This document shows, piece after piece, positions 26,523 to 35,570 of a stretch of 64,000 nucleotides of DNA. Position numbers and translations under genes: made by a program. The notes beneath the pieces were generated by a model that saw only the letters and a program-made list of their open reading frames with translations, searched no databases and had not been told where the DNA came from. Origin of the DNA: JAFEBO01 sp036392375 (lineage in GTDB: Bacteria; Planctomycetota; Phycisphaerae; Phycisphaerales; UBA1924); assembly GCA_036392375.1 (NCBI GenBank), contig DASVYC010000083.1:62001-126000 (forward strand). Direction: 5' to 3'. Position 1 is the first letter of the stretch. The number at the start of each line of letters is the position of its first letter.

Positions 26523-26915
26523 ATGGCCCGCTCCGCCACCACCACCGACGCCTTCGCCGCCATCGCCGAGCCACGCCGCCGCGAGATCCTCGGCACGCTG
26601 GCCCGGGTTGGCTCGGAGTGCGACGTGAACTGGCTCGTGGACGAACTCGGCTGGCCACAGCCGCAGGTGTCGAAGCACCTCGCCGTGCTGCGCCAGGTCG
26701 GGCTCGTCAGCGTCGTGCGGAAAGGCAGGCAGCGCATGTACAGCCTCAACGCGAGCGAGCTGCGCACCGTCTTCGACTGGGTGAAGCAGTACGAGAAGTT
26801 CTGGGAGCACCAACTCGACCGCATCAAGGCCCGTGCCGAGCGGATGCAGCGCGAACGCACGAGCAACCAACCGCACCGAGGCGCCGGGCCGTCGTCGCAA
26901 GCCCCGTCTGATTGA
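26523..26915 (+). CDS. ArsR-family winged-helix repressor
   Basis: 130 residues from ATG 26523. Winged helix-turn-helix: FAAIAEPRRREILGTLARVG, VNWLVDELGWPQPQVSKHLAVLRQVGLVSVVRKGRQRMYSL. The C-terminal helix (FDWVKQYEKFWEHQLDRIKARAERMQ) is of the SdpR/AHSA1-associated subgroup and lacks obvious metal-binding cysteines. An operator palindrome immediately precedes it, so autorepression is likely. It heads a cassette with the AHSA1, DUF899 and small membrane genes. Signal unknown. Confidence 0.9.
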   Translation: MARSATTTDAFAAIAEPRRREILGTLARVGSECDVNWLVDELGWPQPQVSKHLAVLRQVGLVSVVRKGRQRMYSLNASELRTVFDWVKQYEKFWEHQLDRIKARAERMQRERTSNQPHRGAGPSSQAPSD

Positions 26916-26980
26916 TCATCGCAAGCCATCCCTTCCCCACTCGCCTCCCCCTCCGAAGTTCCTCCAACGAAAGGAAGCCC

Positions 26981-27454
26981 ATGTCCGCCACCGCCACCGA
27001 AAACCAAACCACCCACACGCTCGAAGTCCGCAAAGAGCTGCTCATCGTCGCCACCCCCGAGATCGTCTTCGCCTCCGTCCTCGAAGAGATCGGGCCCGGC
27101 AGCGAACTCCCCGACGGCACGCCCTTCCCGATGAAGATCGAACCCTGGCCCGGCGGCCGTTGGTTCCGCGACCGCGGCGAGTCCGGCGGCCACCCCTTCG
27201 GCCACCTCTGGGGCCACGTGCAGGTCATCAAGGCCCCGACGCTCCTCGAACTCTGGGGCCCCATGGCGATGTCGTATCCCGCGATCAACCACATCCAGTA
27301 CCGGATCAAGGAAGAAGGCCACGCCACGCGGCTGGCTCTGCTCCATCGTGCGATGGGGCTCATCGAGCGCGAGCATCGCGAGGGTGTGAACGCCGGCTGG
27401 GACCACGGCCTGGGCCGCGTCAAAGCAATCGCCGAGCGCAAGTCAAGGAAGTAA
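26981..27454 (+). CDS. SRPBCC/AHSA1-family protein
   Basis: 157 residues from ATG 26981, with AAGGAAG as ribosome site. LEVRKELLIVATPEIVFASVLEEIG begins the helix-grip (START-like) fold, followed by MKIEPWPGGRWFRDRG, FGHLWGHVQVIKAPTLLELWG and a long C-terminal helix (GVNAGWDHGLGRVKAIAE). AHSA1-domain proteins in ArsR cassettes probably bind a small hydrophobic ligand; no enzyme activity is established. It lies 65 nt after the repressor gene. Confidence 0.88.
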   Translation: MSATATENQTTHTLEVRKELLIVATPEIVFASVLEEIGPGSELPDGTPFPMKIEPWPGGRWFRDRGESGGHPFGHLWGHVQVIKAPTLLELWGPMAMSYPAINHIQYRIKEEGHATRLALLHRAMGLIEREHREGVNAGWDHGLGRVKAIAERKSRK

Positions 27455-27522
27455 ACCCGCTCACGCTCGAACCACCGGACCCAATCCCGCCGCGTCCAAC
27501 CGCACACCCGCAGGAGCATCCC

Positions 27523-28305
27523 ATGATCACCGCTTCGCCCCTCGCCGCGCACCGCGTCGTGTCCCGTGCAGACTGGCTCGCCGAGCGCATCGCTCTGCTC
27601 GCCGAAGAAAAAGACCTCACCCGCCGGCGCGACGCACTCGCCGCAAAGGTCCGTGCGCTGCCCTGGGTCCGGGTTGAAAAGACCTACACCTTCGACACAC
27701 CCAGCGGCAAGGCCACGCTCGCCGATCTCTTCGGCACGCGCAGCCAACTCCTCGTCTACCACTTCATGTTCGACCCCACCTGGTCGCAGGGCTGCAAATC
27801 CTGCTCCTTCATCGCGGATCACTACAACAACATCGTGCCCCATCTCGCCCACCGCGATATCTCGTTCGTCACCGTCTCCAAGGCCCCGATCGACAAGCTC
27901 ACCCGATTCCGTGAACGCATGGGTTGGAGCTTCATCTGGGTCTCGGGCGAGAAGAACGACTTCGGCCGCGACTACGGCGTGTCGTACACCGATCAGGAGT
28001 TGACCGGCGGCGACGCGAAGTACAACTACGCCATCGGGGCCTATCCCATCCGCGAACTCCCCGGGCTGTCTGTCTTCGTCGAGGACGCCAAGGGCGACAT
28101 CTTCCACACCTACTCCACCTACGCCCGCGGGCTCGAAGAGTTTCTCACCGCGTACCGCTACATCGACATCACGCCCAAAGGCCGCGACGAGGCCGAGACC
28201 GGCGGCATGGGCTGGCTCCGCCACCGCGATCGCTACGGGGACGCAAACTTCGTCAACCCCTGGGAAGAAAAGCCCGGGATCACCGCCCCGCTGATGCCCA
28301 GCTAA
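27523..28305 (+). CDS. DUF899 thioredoxin-like protein
   Basis: 260 residues from ATG 27523, preceded by CAGGAG. The DUF899 pattern is clear: RALPWVRVEKTYTFDTPSGK, TLADLFGTRSQLLVYHFMFDP, a Cys pair in SQGCKSCSFIADHYNNI, and late IDITPKGRDE. The fold is thioredoxin-like, but the cysteines are in C-K-S-C and its redox role is unproven. It is commonly found with ArsR and AHSA1 genes, as here, 68 nt downstream. Confidence 0.9.
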   Translation: MITASPLAAHRVVSRADWLAERIALLAEEKDLTRRRDALAAKVRALPWVRVEKTYTFDTPSGKATLADLFGTRSQLLVYHFMFDPTWSQGCKSCSFIADHYNNIVPHLAHRDISFVTVSKAPIDKLTRFRERMGWSFIWVSGEKNDFGRDYGVSYTDQELTGGDAKYNYAIGAYPIRELPGLSVFVEDAKGDIFHTYSTYARGLEEFLTAYRYIDITPKGRDEAETGGMGWLRHRDRYGDANFVNPWEEKPGITAPLMPS

Positions 28306-28354
28306 CGCCCCGCAAGCACCGCACGAACGCCACGCACATCGAAGGAGACCGCCG

Positions 28355-28678
28355 ATGAACTGCTGCTCGCACCGGGCGGACCGCGATCGCACGCCCACGA
28401 CAATCCGCACATGGCTCGCACGAGCGTGGTCTCTGATCCAATGGGCCACACCCATCGCGGCGCTCGCCCTCATGCCCAAGTGCCCCGCATGCGTCGCCTC
28501 CTATGTGCTGCTCCTGACCGGCGCCGGAATCTCGTTCGTCGCGGCGAGCGCATTCCAGTCCGCGGTCGTCTGGCTGTGCTGGGCGGCTCTCGTCCTCCTC
28601 GGCACTCGCCTCACGTGGCGGGGCCTCGCTCGCTGGATGTCACAGGACGCCCGAAGGATCGCCGCACAGACCCCGTAG
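28355..28678 (+). CDS. Small membrane protein with MPKCPACVA motif
   Basis: 107 residues from ATG 28355, GGAGA upstream. Two or three hydrophobic segments: LIQWATPIAALALMPKCPACVASYVLLLTGAGISFVAA, and AVVWLCWAALVLLG. A Cys pair (KCPAC) sits at the membrane face, reminiscent of MerC-type or thiol-handling small membrane proteins. The start also has an N-terminal CCSH cluster. As last gene of the ArsR cassette it may share its promoter. Function unknown. Confidence 0.65.
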   Translation: MNCCSHRADRDRTPTTIRTWLARAWSLIQWATPIAALALMPKCPACVASYVLLLTGAGISFVAASAFQSAVVWLCWAALVLLGTRLTWRGLARWMSQDARRIAAQTP

Positions 28679-28751
28679 GTTGCCATCGACAATCGCCTTC
28701 AAACTCGAATCACCCACGATCGACAACGCGCGTCGGTGCGGGCGCACAACC

Positions 28752-28906
28752 CCGTCGTTGTGCGCACACCCACGCACCACTTTTCTCCCCCTCTCCCAAC
28801 TTTCCCACCCAATCGCACCGCAGCCCGCCGCGGCCTGCACTTGCGCTGCGCCGACACGCCGTAAGTCCTGATTGCCCACGCGCACACCGCCGTCGTTGTG
28901 CGCACA
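28752..28906. repeat. Diverged ~150-bp repeat, copy B, bounded by a 17-bp direct repeat
   Basis: Copy B of the repeat at 26219-26366. Its two ends are the same 17 bases, CCGTCGTTGTGCGCACA, at 28752-28768 and 28890-28906. It occupies most of the 299-nt gap between the ArsR cassette and the next candidate gene; no gene is evident in it. Confidence 0.65.
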
Positions 28907-28977
28907 AACCAGTCCCTCCGTCCCCCTGTAGAGGCGCACGCCTCCCCGCCTCATCCGCGGCACACCGGAGGACCACC

Positions 28978-29919
28978 ATGCACAACCATTCAACGCGATG
29001 CCTCAACCTCCCCCTCCCCGAGGGAGGGGGCCGGGGGGTGGGTGGACTTGGCGAGCGAACGACCCATCGCGCACCCTGCGCACCAGAGCTCCGCCTCGCT
29101 CCGATCCAAGCCGCGACGGACCGCACGCACGCGTCACAGAGATCGGAAGCCAACCCCGTCGCTTCTTCCCTCACCCCTCACTTCCCACCCCTTCCCCCTC
29201 ACCCCAGCCCTCACTTCAACCTCGTCCTCACCCGCTTCCTCGACGACGCGCTCTCCATCGGCGTCATCGCGCAGGAAACGAAGCTCTCGATCCGCGAGGT
29301 GCTCGACATCATCCACTCGCCGCAAGCAGGCCGCGTGATCGAAGACATCGCGTCCGCCGAAACCCTTCGCGAGCCCTATCTCCTTGCCGTGGCCCGCACC
29401 CGAGCCGTCCACACCCTGACCCGCATCGCCGACCCCGACGCCGACGGCGACCCCAAGTTCCTCGAAACCCAACGCCGCGCCGCCGCCGCTCTCCTGCGCT
29501 CCACACTCAAGGGTGCCACTGCCGACGGCTCGGCGTCGGCAGTGCCGCGGCACACCTCGCATGCAACCTCGTCGACTCCGGGGCAGGCACCAGACCCGAC
29601 CCATTACCCGAACCCGCGCACCGCCGCCGCTCGTACCGAAAGCAGCACAACACCCGCAACCCCTGCACCCACGACAATCCCAGCGTCGTCATCCACTCCA
29701 ACCTCAGCCCTCTCCCCTTTCCCCTCTCTTCCCGTACCATCCCCCCATGCCCGTCTTCCTCCGCTGGTTCCTCTACCTGGTCCCGCTGAACCCGATCGCG
29801 GTGCGGCTTGTCCAGAACGGCTCCCGCCGCACGAGGCACCTCTACATCCGGGCCGGCTACCTCGCGGTCCTGATCCTGGTGCTGCTCTGGTCGCTCATCG
29901 CCCGACTGGGCGCGGGTGA
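28978..29919 (+). CDS. Hypothetical protein with helix-turn-helix-like core, overlapping the next gene
   Basis: ATG 28978 has a good ribosome site (GGAGG, 6 nt spacing), but the first ~75 codons run through repeat-like C/G-rich DNA and look non-conserved. A credible helical core spans FLDDALSIGVIAQETKLSIREVLDII to RIADPDADGDPKFLETQRRAAAALLRS (nt about 29235-29510), resembling small HTH proteins seen in Phycisphaerae. After it the frame is Pro/Ser/Thr-rich and stays open to 29919, overlapping the permease gene by 173 nt, which is implausible for a real C-terminus. True ends are uncertain; a frameshift or error in the tail is possible. Confidence 0.4.
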   Translation: MHNHSTRCLNLPLPEGGGRGVGGLGERTTHRAPCAPELRLAPIQAATDRTHASQRSEANPVASSLTPHFPPLPPHPSPHFNLVLTRFLDDALSIGVIAQETKLSIREVLDIIHSPQAGRVIEDIASAETLREPYLLAVARTRAVHTLTRIADPDADGDPKFLETQRRAAAALLRSTLKGATADGSASAVPRHTSHATSSTPGQAPDPTHYPNPRTAAARTESSTTPATPAPTTIPASSSTPTSALSPFPSLPVPSPHARLPPLVPLPGPAEPDRGAACPERLPPHEAPLHPGRLPRGPDPGAALVAHRPTGRG

Positions 29920-31606
29920 ACTCGATTACCGCGAACTCGCCATCAACGCCGCCGGGTCGTTCACCTTCATCGCCTACCTCCAGCTCGGACTCATCTGCAT
30001 CCTCACCCCCGTCTTCATGGCTGGCGCGATCGCGCAGGAATCCAGCCCGCGAACCTGGGAAGTGCTGCTCACCACGCCGCTCACGGCAGGCCAGATCGTC
30101 CTCGGCAACCTCCTCGGCCGCCTCTTCTTCATCATCGCGTTGCTCGTCGCCGCACTCCCGCTCTTCGCGCTCACCCAGTACTTCGGCGGCGTGCCCATTC
30201 GTGCGATCTTCGGCTCCTTTGCTGTGAGCGCCTTCGCCGCCACCGTCGTCGGCGCGATCGCCGTCGCGTTGTCCGTGTCCCGCCTTGCGGGCAAGCGAGC
30301 CGTCTTCGCGTTCTACATCTCCGTCATCAGCTACCTCGCCGTCACCCTCGCGATCGACTACTTCCTCCGCGGCAGCGGCAAGGGTGCCGCCGGTGGCAAC
30401 GGCGTCACCTGGCTCACCGCTTTCAATCCCTTCCTCGCCCTCACCGCCCTGCTCACGCCCGCGAACTACCCGACCGCCCCCGCCGGAACCACGCGAGGTC
30501 TCGCCGTCTGGTTCCTCGAGCATCCCGTCCGCACCTGGTGCTACGGCTCGCTCCTCTTCTCGCTCGGCTTGATGGTCGTCTCCACCTTCACCGTCCGCAG
30601 CGGCGGCGTCTCGCTCTTCGCCGGCGAAGAAGGCGGCATTCCCTGGTACCGCAAGCTCTTCGGCCTCGGTGCCGCGGGCGCCGAAACCCGCCCCGCCCGC
30701 ACCGTCTGGCAGAACCCCATCGCCTGGCGCGAAGCCGCCGCACGCAACAGCACCCTCGGCCGCATCGTCGCCCGCTACCTCTTCATCGCCGCCGGCGGCC
30801 TCTTCGGCATCACCCTCATCATCTTCTACCACACCGGCGCACTCAGCAGCACCGACTTCCGCACCGCCCTGCTCGCCACCGTCTGGGGCGAGCTCACCGT
30901 CATCACGCTCGTCGCGATCAACATGGCCGCCACCGCCATCAGCCGCGAACGTGAAGACGGCACGCTCGACATCCTGCTCACGACTCCCATCACCCCCGCC
31001 AACTACCTCCTCGGCAAACTCCGCGGCCTCATCGCCTACATGCTCCCGCTCCTCGCCGTCCCGCTCGGCACGCTGCTGCTCGCGTCCATCTACGTCGTCT
31101 TCGACGGCTTCGGCCGCACCGGCGGCATCACGGTCACCACGCAAGTCGTCGGCGGCACGATGAGCGCGCCGGTCCTCCTGCCCGAGGCCGCGCTGCTCGC
31201 TCCGCTCGTCTGTGTGCCCTTCATCGCCTTCTGCCTGATGGTCGGCCTGCAGTGGTCGCTCCGCAGCAAGGGCACCATCGGCTCGGTGATCGCCACCGTC
31301 GGCGTTGTCGGACTCGTCGCCGGCATCTCCGGCACCTGCGGCTGGCAGGCCGCGCTCCAGATCGCCTGGATCGGCCCCGCGCTCGGCGCCCTCTGCCCCG
31401 GCCCGCTCATCCTCGCCTTCACCAACCCCGACACCGCCATGGCCCAGACCGCCAACGGCGCCGGCGGCATGGAAACCGCCCGCATCTCCCTCGCCATCGG
31501 CGCCGGAGCCGCGGCGGTCATCTACTCCGTCATCGTCTACGCCATCCACAGCGGCATGGTCCGCACGTTCGACATGACCGTCCGCAAGCTCGCGGGCATG
31601 AAGTAG
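29747..31606 (+). CDS. ABC-2-type transporter permease
   Basis: 619 residues from ATG 29747. Two halves are each typical of an ABC-2 permease. The first has GYLAVLILVLLWSLIARLG, AQESSPRTWEVLLTTPLTAGQIVLGNLLGRLFF and the following helices. The second has AISREREDGTLDILLTTPITPANYLLGKLRG and later helices. The repeated 'ER/P-x-T-x-(D/E)-x-LLTTP(L/I)T' motif is the coupling region to an ATPase. At least twelve hydrophobic segments are visible. No ATPase gene is adjacent in the window, so the partner and cargo are unknown. Confidence 0.85.
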   Translation: MPVFLRWFLYLVPLNPIAVRLVQNGSRRTRHLYIRAGYLAVLILVLLWSLIARLGAGELDYRELAINAAGSFTFIAYLQLGLICILTPVFMAGAIAQESSPRTWEVLLTTPLTAGQIVLGNLLGRLFFIIALLVAALPLFALTQYFGGVPIRAIFGSFAVSAFAATVVGAIAVALSVSRLAGKRAVFAFYISVISYLAVTLAIDYFLRGSGKGAAGGNGVTWLTAFNPFLALTALLTPANYPTAPAGTTRGLAVWFLEHPVRTWCYGSLLFSLGLMVVSTFTVRSGGVSLFAGEEGGIPWYRKLFGLGAAGAETRPARTVWQNPIAWREAAARNSTLGRIVARYLFIAAGGLFGITLIIFYHTGALSSTDFRTALLATVWGELTVITLVAINMAATAISREREDGTLDILLTTPITPANYLLGKLRGLIAYMLPLLAVPLGTLLLASIYVVFDGFGRTGGITVTTQVVGGTMSAPVLLPEAALLAPLVCVPFIAFCLMVGLQWSLRSKGTIGSVIATVGVVGLVAGISGTCGWQAALQIAWIGPALGALCPGPLILAFTNPDTAMAQTANGAGGMETARISLAIGAGAAAVIYSVIVYAIHSGMVRTFDMTVRKLAGMK

Positions 31607-31631
31607 CACCCGCTCTCCGAAAGCCACCGCC

Positions 31632-32183
31632 ATGCCGCTGCGACCCGAGGAGATCATCGAGCTGCTGCAGCTCGAGCGCCTTCCAGAAGAAGGCGGCTTC
31701 TTCCTTGAGACCTACCGCGCCGCGGAGACCATCCCCGCCGACGCGCTGCCCGCCCGATACCGCGACCGCACCCGTGGCCGCGCCCACAGCACCCAGATCT
31801 ACTTCCTCATCACGCCGTGCTCGCCCTCGCTCATGCACGTGGTCGCCAGCGACGAGGTCTTCCATCACTACGCCGGCGACCCCGTCGAGCAGCTTCATCT
31901 GACACACGCTGGCGACGCTCGCGTGCACTGGATCGGCAGCGACCTCCGCGCTGGTCAGAGGCCTCAGGTGATCGTGCCCCGCGATGTCTGGCAGGGCTGC
32001 CGCGTCCGCGCCGGCGGGATCGGCTGGTCGCTCCTGGGCTGCACGGTGTCGCCCGGTTTCGATTGGGCCGATTTCCGCATCGGCGGCCGCGTTGAGATCC
32101 ACAGCATCTATCGTGGTGCGGACCCGGCGATCCGGGGCCTCATCGATGCCTTGACCGTTCCCTCCAAGCCGGAGCAGGCATGA
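31632..32183 (+). CDS. DUF985-type cupin
   Basis: 183 residues from ATG 31632. EEIIELLQLERLPEEGGFFLETYRA, STQIYFLITPCSPSLMHVVASDEVFHHYAGDPVEQLHL and VIVPRDVWQGCRV follow the cupin_5/DUF985 pattern, with HVVASDEVFHHYAGDP corresponding to the sugar-isomerase-like sheet. The function of the family is not established. Its stop overlaps the start of the nucleosidase gene by 4 nt (ATGA), showing translational coupling. Confidence 0.85.
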   Translation: MPLRPEEIIELLQLERLPEEGGFFLETYRAAETIPADALPARYRDRTRGRAHSTQIYFLITPCSPSLMHVVASDEVFHHYAGDPVEQLHLTHAGDARVHWIGSDLRAGQRPQVIVPRDVWQGCRVRAGGIGWSLLGCTVSPGFDWADFRIGGRVEIHSIYRGADPAIRGLIDALTVPSKPEQA

Positions 32184-32947
32184 GCCTCGGGATCATGTGT
32201 GCGATTCCTCAGGAAGCCAGCCGCCTTGCCGGTGCGCTCGCACGCGAGCACGAGCACGTTCACGGCGGACGCACCTACTACACCGGCACGCTCCCGGGCG
32301 CGGAGACAGGAAAGTCCGAACGCGTCGTGCTGGTCTACAGCCGCGTCGTCAAGGTCGCCGCCGCCGCGACGGCTCAGCACCTGATCGACGTCCATCGCGT
32401 GAAGGCGATCCTGTTCACGGGCGTCGCGGGCGCGCTGGCCCCCGACCTGCGCGTCGGCGACATCGTGGTGGCGAAGAACCTGTGGCAGCACGACATGGAC
32501 GCGTCGCCGATTTTCCCGCCGCTCGAGATTCCGCTGCTCGGTGTGTCTTCGATCGCCGCCGACGAAGCAATCTCAGCCCGGCTTCGTCACGGCGCGGAGC
32601 TGTTCGCACGCGAGGGCTTCGAACGCGACGTCCCGCCGCACGTTCGCCAAGACCTCCACCTGCCGACGCCCCGCGTCGTGATCGGCGACATCGCCAGCGG
32701 CGACCGCTTCGTTTCGACCGATGCCGAGCGTGCCGCGTTGCGTGAACGCGTACCCAGCGCCGTCTGCGTCGAGATGGAGGGCGCCGCCGTGGCCCAGGTC
32801 TGTCACGAACAGGGCGTGCCGCTGGGCGTGGTGCGGGTTATCTCCGACAGCGCCAACGACCACGCCGCCCGAGACTTCGGCACGTTCATCGCCGATGCGG
32901 CGAGTGTGTACGGGTTAGGGATTGTGCGAAGAGCGTTGGCGAGGTGA
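32180..32947 (+). CDS. 5'-methylthioadenosine/S-adenosylhomocysteine nucleosidase-like protein
   Basis: 255 residues from ATG 32180. Purine/uridine phosphorylase fold: LGIMCAIPQEASRLAGAL at the start, ILFTGVAGALAPDLRVGDIVVAKNLWQHDMD, and the conserved CVEMEGAAVAQVCHEQGVPLGVVRVISDSAND with catalytic Glu/Asp. MTA/SAH nucleosidases hydrolyse methylthioadenosine or adenosylhomocysteine to adenine in methionine salvage. This one is somewhat longer than E. coli MtnN (232 residues) by an insert near LFAREGFERDVPPHVRQDLHL. It might act on a related nucleoside. Confidence 0.85.
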   Translation: MSLGIMCAIPQEASRLAGALAREHEHVHGGRTYYTGTLPGAETGKSERVVLVYSRVVKVAAAATAQHLIDVHRVKAILFTGVAGALAPDLRVGDIVVAKNLWQHDMDASPIFPPLEIPLLGVSSIAADEAISARLRHGAELFAREGFERDVPPHVRQDLHLPTPRVVIGDIASGDRFVSTDAERAALRERVPSAVCVEMEGAAVAQVCHEQGVPLGVVRVISDSANDHAARDFGTFIADAASVYGLGIVRRALAR

Positions 32948-33141
32948 AACTCAAAGAGGTGGTGCGGCACGTCAAAGGTGGCTAAAGTATCGTTAGCCAT
33001 CTAGGTGATCGGCTGATTGTTCGCAAAGAACAAGATGGAAACCGGAAACGAACTTGTTATAGTTTTTAGTCGCCTACAACCTTGAGCGATTCATAACGCT
33101 ATCTTTATACTGTGAAGATAATCCGATCTATAATCTATAAA

Positions 33142-34020
33142 TTATATAGGTATCGCTTTCGCTTTATCGATGATTGCCTTAATCAATGGATTCGCTACGA
33201 TGTCTTTGAACTCTTCATCTGTTGCAATATAAGAAGTTCCACTGGGGTCGATCCGAAACGCAAGTTCGAGATCCGCCGCGATGTCCTCGATGCTGTAACG
33301 TGGACCACCGGGAGATTTTTCAGTTGCTTTCCGAATCTCGTTCCGAGCCCATGCCCTGTTGTAGACTGCGGGCTCGAACTTGGGGTGCTCTCGAATCACG
33401 CGAGTTAACAGTTCGAACGCTTGCTCAAGGACAGGTAAATCATACTTCGTCTCAACGTTTCGACGGGCGTCGGAGCCTGCGTAGATCAGACATGCTGCAC
33501 GTCCGTTCAACGCAAACTTGTTTGACGCTTCGATCGCAAGAACCTTGTCGAAGAGCGTCAGTGCCTGTGCGTAGTTTTTGATCGCGAGATTGTACTTTGC
33601 TTCGCGCAAATACTCGGCGATAGTGTTTTCTCGGAGTGATTTGACCGCGATTTCAGTCTGTTCTTTCTCAAGCGCTTCAACCCTGCTTGAGACAATTTGC
33701 GCCAAGTTATCCAAGAGCTTTCGCCCAGCGAATCCGGATACAACTCCGAGCGATAGTATTTTTGCTGTGCCTGACAGGTTGTAGGATGCAGCGAGATCGA
33801 TTCCAAAACTCACTGCAAACAACAGTATCGCGACGCTTGCAGCGGCGCCAGTGATGCAATCGCCAAAAAAACCGAACTCGATCCGCTCCACCGCTGGCCA
33901 TGATCGACCGTCAGAAAGTCGTAGCTTCGGAACTCGCAGTTCATTGAGTGCAGGAGAATTGAATCCGCCGACTAAACCGCCGAGCATTCCGCCGAGCAGA
34001 ATATGCAAAATTGGATTCAT
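33142..34020 (-). CDS. Membrane protein with TPR-like C-terminal domain, AT-richer than its neighbours
   Basis: 292 residues from ATG 34020. N-terminal glycine-rich membrane segment (MNPILHILLGGMLGGLVGGF), a second hydrophobic stretch (CITGAAASVAILLFAVSFGIDLA) and a third (AKILSLGVVSGFAGRKLL), then a helical coiled segment and tetratricopeptide-like repeats (AEYLREAKYNLAIKNYAQALTLFDKVLAIEASNKFALNGRAACLI; FEPAVYNRAWARNEIRKA). Codon usage and base composition are clearly more AT-rich than in flanking genes, and the DNA just 3' of it (32948-33141) is very AT-rich. This suggests horizontal transfer. Function unknown. Confidence 0.7.
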   Translation of the reverse strand: MNPILHILLGGMLGGLVGGFNSPALNELRVPKLRLSDGRSWPAVERIEFGFFGDCITGAAASVAILLFAVSFGIDLAASYNLSGTAKILSLGVVSGFAGRKLLDNLAQIVSSRVEALEKEQTEIAVKSLRENTIAEYLREAKYNLAIKNYAQALTLFDKVLAIEASNKFALNGRAACLIYAGSDARRNVETKYDLPVLEQAFELLTRVIREHPKFEPAVYNRAWARNEIRKATEKSPGGPRYSIEDIAADLELAFRIDPSGTSYIATDEEFKDIVANPLIKAIIDKAKAIPI

Positions 34021-34207
34021 GCCCAGCCGTGAAAAAAAGCTAGGACTGCGATCAAATCCGCAAGCGAAGATGTTGGTTCGGAGTTTGGCATGACCTGTAC
34101 TGATAATCATCTGCAGAAAGCATCGATTTCTGGCGGGATTCCTTCCCCGGCAGACAGCCCCTGACACGGGCGAGGGCGAGTCCTTTTCCCGCACGCTAGT
34201 GCATTAA

Positions 34208-35461
34208 CTACAGATTACCCCGCCGCTCCTGTTCCAGTTCCAGCGCCTCGAACAGCGCCTTGAAGTTCCCCTTGCCGAACGACTGCGAGCCGCGGCGGCA
34301 GATGATCTCGAAGAACAGCGTCGGCCGGTCCTGCAGCGGCTTGGTGAAGAGCTGGAGCAAGTACCCCTCATCGTCGGCGTCCACCAGAATGCCCAGGTCG
34401 CGGATGCGTTGGTGGTCTTCCTTCACGGCTTCATGGCCGTGCTGCTTCAGCATGCCGTTCACGCGGTCCCAGACCTTGTCGTAGTACGCGTCGGGGAGAG
34501 TCAGGAAGTCCACGCCGCGGCTGCGGAGGGCGGCGATCGAGTGCAGCTCGTCGTCGGTGCGGAGCGCCAGATGCTGCACGCCCGGGGTGTTCGCGTGCCA
34601 GTCGAGGTACTCCTGCACCTGGCTCTTCTTCTTGCCGGGGGCGGGCTCGTTGATCGGCATCTTGATGAGGTTGTTGCCGCTCGACATCACCTTGGACATC
34701 AGGGCCGAGTAGTCGGTCGAGATGTCGGCGTCGTCGAAGTGCTTGAACATCTTGAACTCCAGCACGTCCTCGTACCACTTGACCCAGTAGTTCATCTTGC
34801 CGAGTTCGACGTTGCCGACGAGGTGGTCGACGTACTTGAGCCCGCAGGGGTGCTTCTTGTTGTGCTCGTTGATGGCGAGAATCGACGAGCCCATGCCGCC
34901 CTGCGGGCCGCAACCTGTTGCCGGAGTACACAGGCCGCCGTCGATGCGCTTGAAGCGCGGCTTGAAGAGCCCGCCTTGCTTCACCTTCGTGAGTTCGTAC
35001 TCGCCGGTGCGGCTCACGAACGAGTGGCAGACGCGGCCGTAGGTGCGGATGCCGGCCATCGTGACCGTGCCGCGGCTGTCCTTGAAGACGCGCGGCTCGT
35101 ACGCCGACTGCGCGCCGTTCTTGATCGCGCGTTCGTACGCCGCCTCGGCGTCGAAGACGGTGAACGCGACGTCCTTCACGCCGTCGCCGTACATCGCGAG
35201 CTCCATCGCCGAGTGGTGCTCGGGCGAGAGCGGGCTTGAGAGCACGAAGCGGATGTTGCCTTGGGTGAGCAGGTAATGCGCGCAGTCGCGGCTGCCGGTG
35301 GTGAGGTCGCACACCTGTTCGATCTGGAAGCCGAAGCAGTGGGCGTAGAAGAACGCGGCCTGCTTGGCATTGCCCACGTAGAACTGCACGTGGTCGACGT
35401 CGATGAGCTGCAGAGGATCGGAGACTTTGCTCGGAGAAACGACGGGAGAGAGCGTGGTCAT
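34208..35461 (-). CDS. hppD: 4-Hydroxyphenylpyruvate dioxygenase
   Basis: 417 residues from ATG 35461, longer than most bacterial HppD and closer to plant/animal length. Two vicinal-oxygen-chelate domains: DVDHVQFYVGNAKQAAFFYAHCFGF and YVDHLVGNVELGKMNYWVKWYEDVLEF. Iron ligands are the His in YVDHLVGNV, the His in GVQHLALRTDD and the Glu in LFFEIICRRG. GKGNFKALFEALELEQERRG is the closing helix over the active site. It forms homogentisate in tyrosine degradation. No hmgA or fahA gene is in the window. Confidence 0.95.
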   Translation of the reverse strand: MTTLSPVVSPSKVSDPLQLIDVDHVQFYVGNAKQAAFFYAHCFGFQIEQVCDLTTGSRDCAHYLLTQGNIRFVLSSPLSPEHHSAMELAMYGDGVKDVAFTVFDAEAAYERAIKNGAQSAYEPRVFKDSRGTVTMAGIRTYGRVCHSFVSRTGEYELTKVKQGGLFKPRFKRIDGGLCTPATGCGPQGGMGSSILAINEHNKKHPCGLKYVDHLVGNVELGKMNYWVKWYEDVLEFKMFKHFDDADISTDYSALMSKVMSSGNNLIKMPINEPAPGKKKSQVQEYLDWHANTPGVQHLALRTDDELHSIAALRSRGVDFLTLPDAYYDKVWDRVNGMLKQHGHEAVKEDHQRIRDLGILVDADDEGYLLQLFTKPLQDRPTLFFEIICRRGSQSFGKGNFKALFEALELEQERRGNL

Positions 35462-35544
35462 GGGGAGGCTCCGGAGGCCGCTGAGCGGCGGTCCTTCATT
35501 ATAGAAACAGGGGTTCGACGGCAGAAGAGGGCATCAGGGCAGGA

Positions 35545-35570
35545 GGCATCGAGGCATCGAGGCATCAAGT
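35545..35570. repeat. Tandem 8-bp repeat (GGCATCGA), second array
   Basis: GGCATCGA twice and GGCATCAA once, overlapping the end of the NUDIX gene. It shares a 25-bp run with the array at 22687-22728, 13 kb away. Confidence 0.75.
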
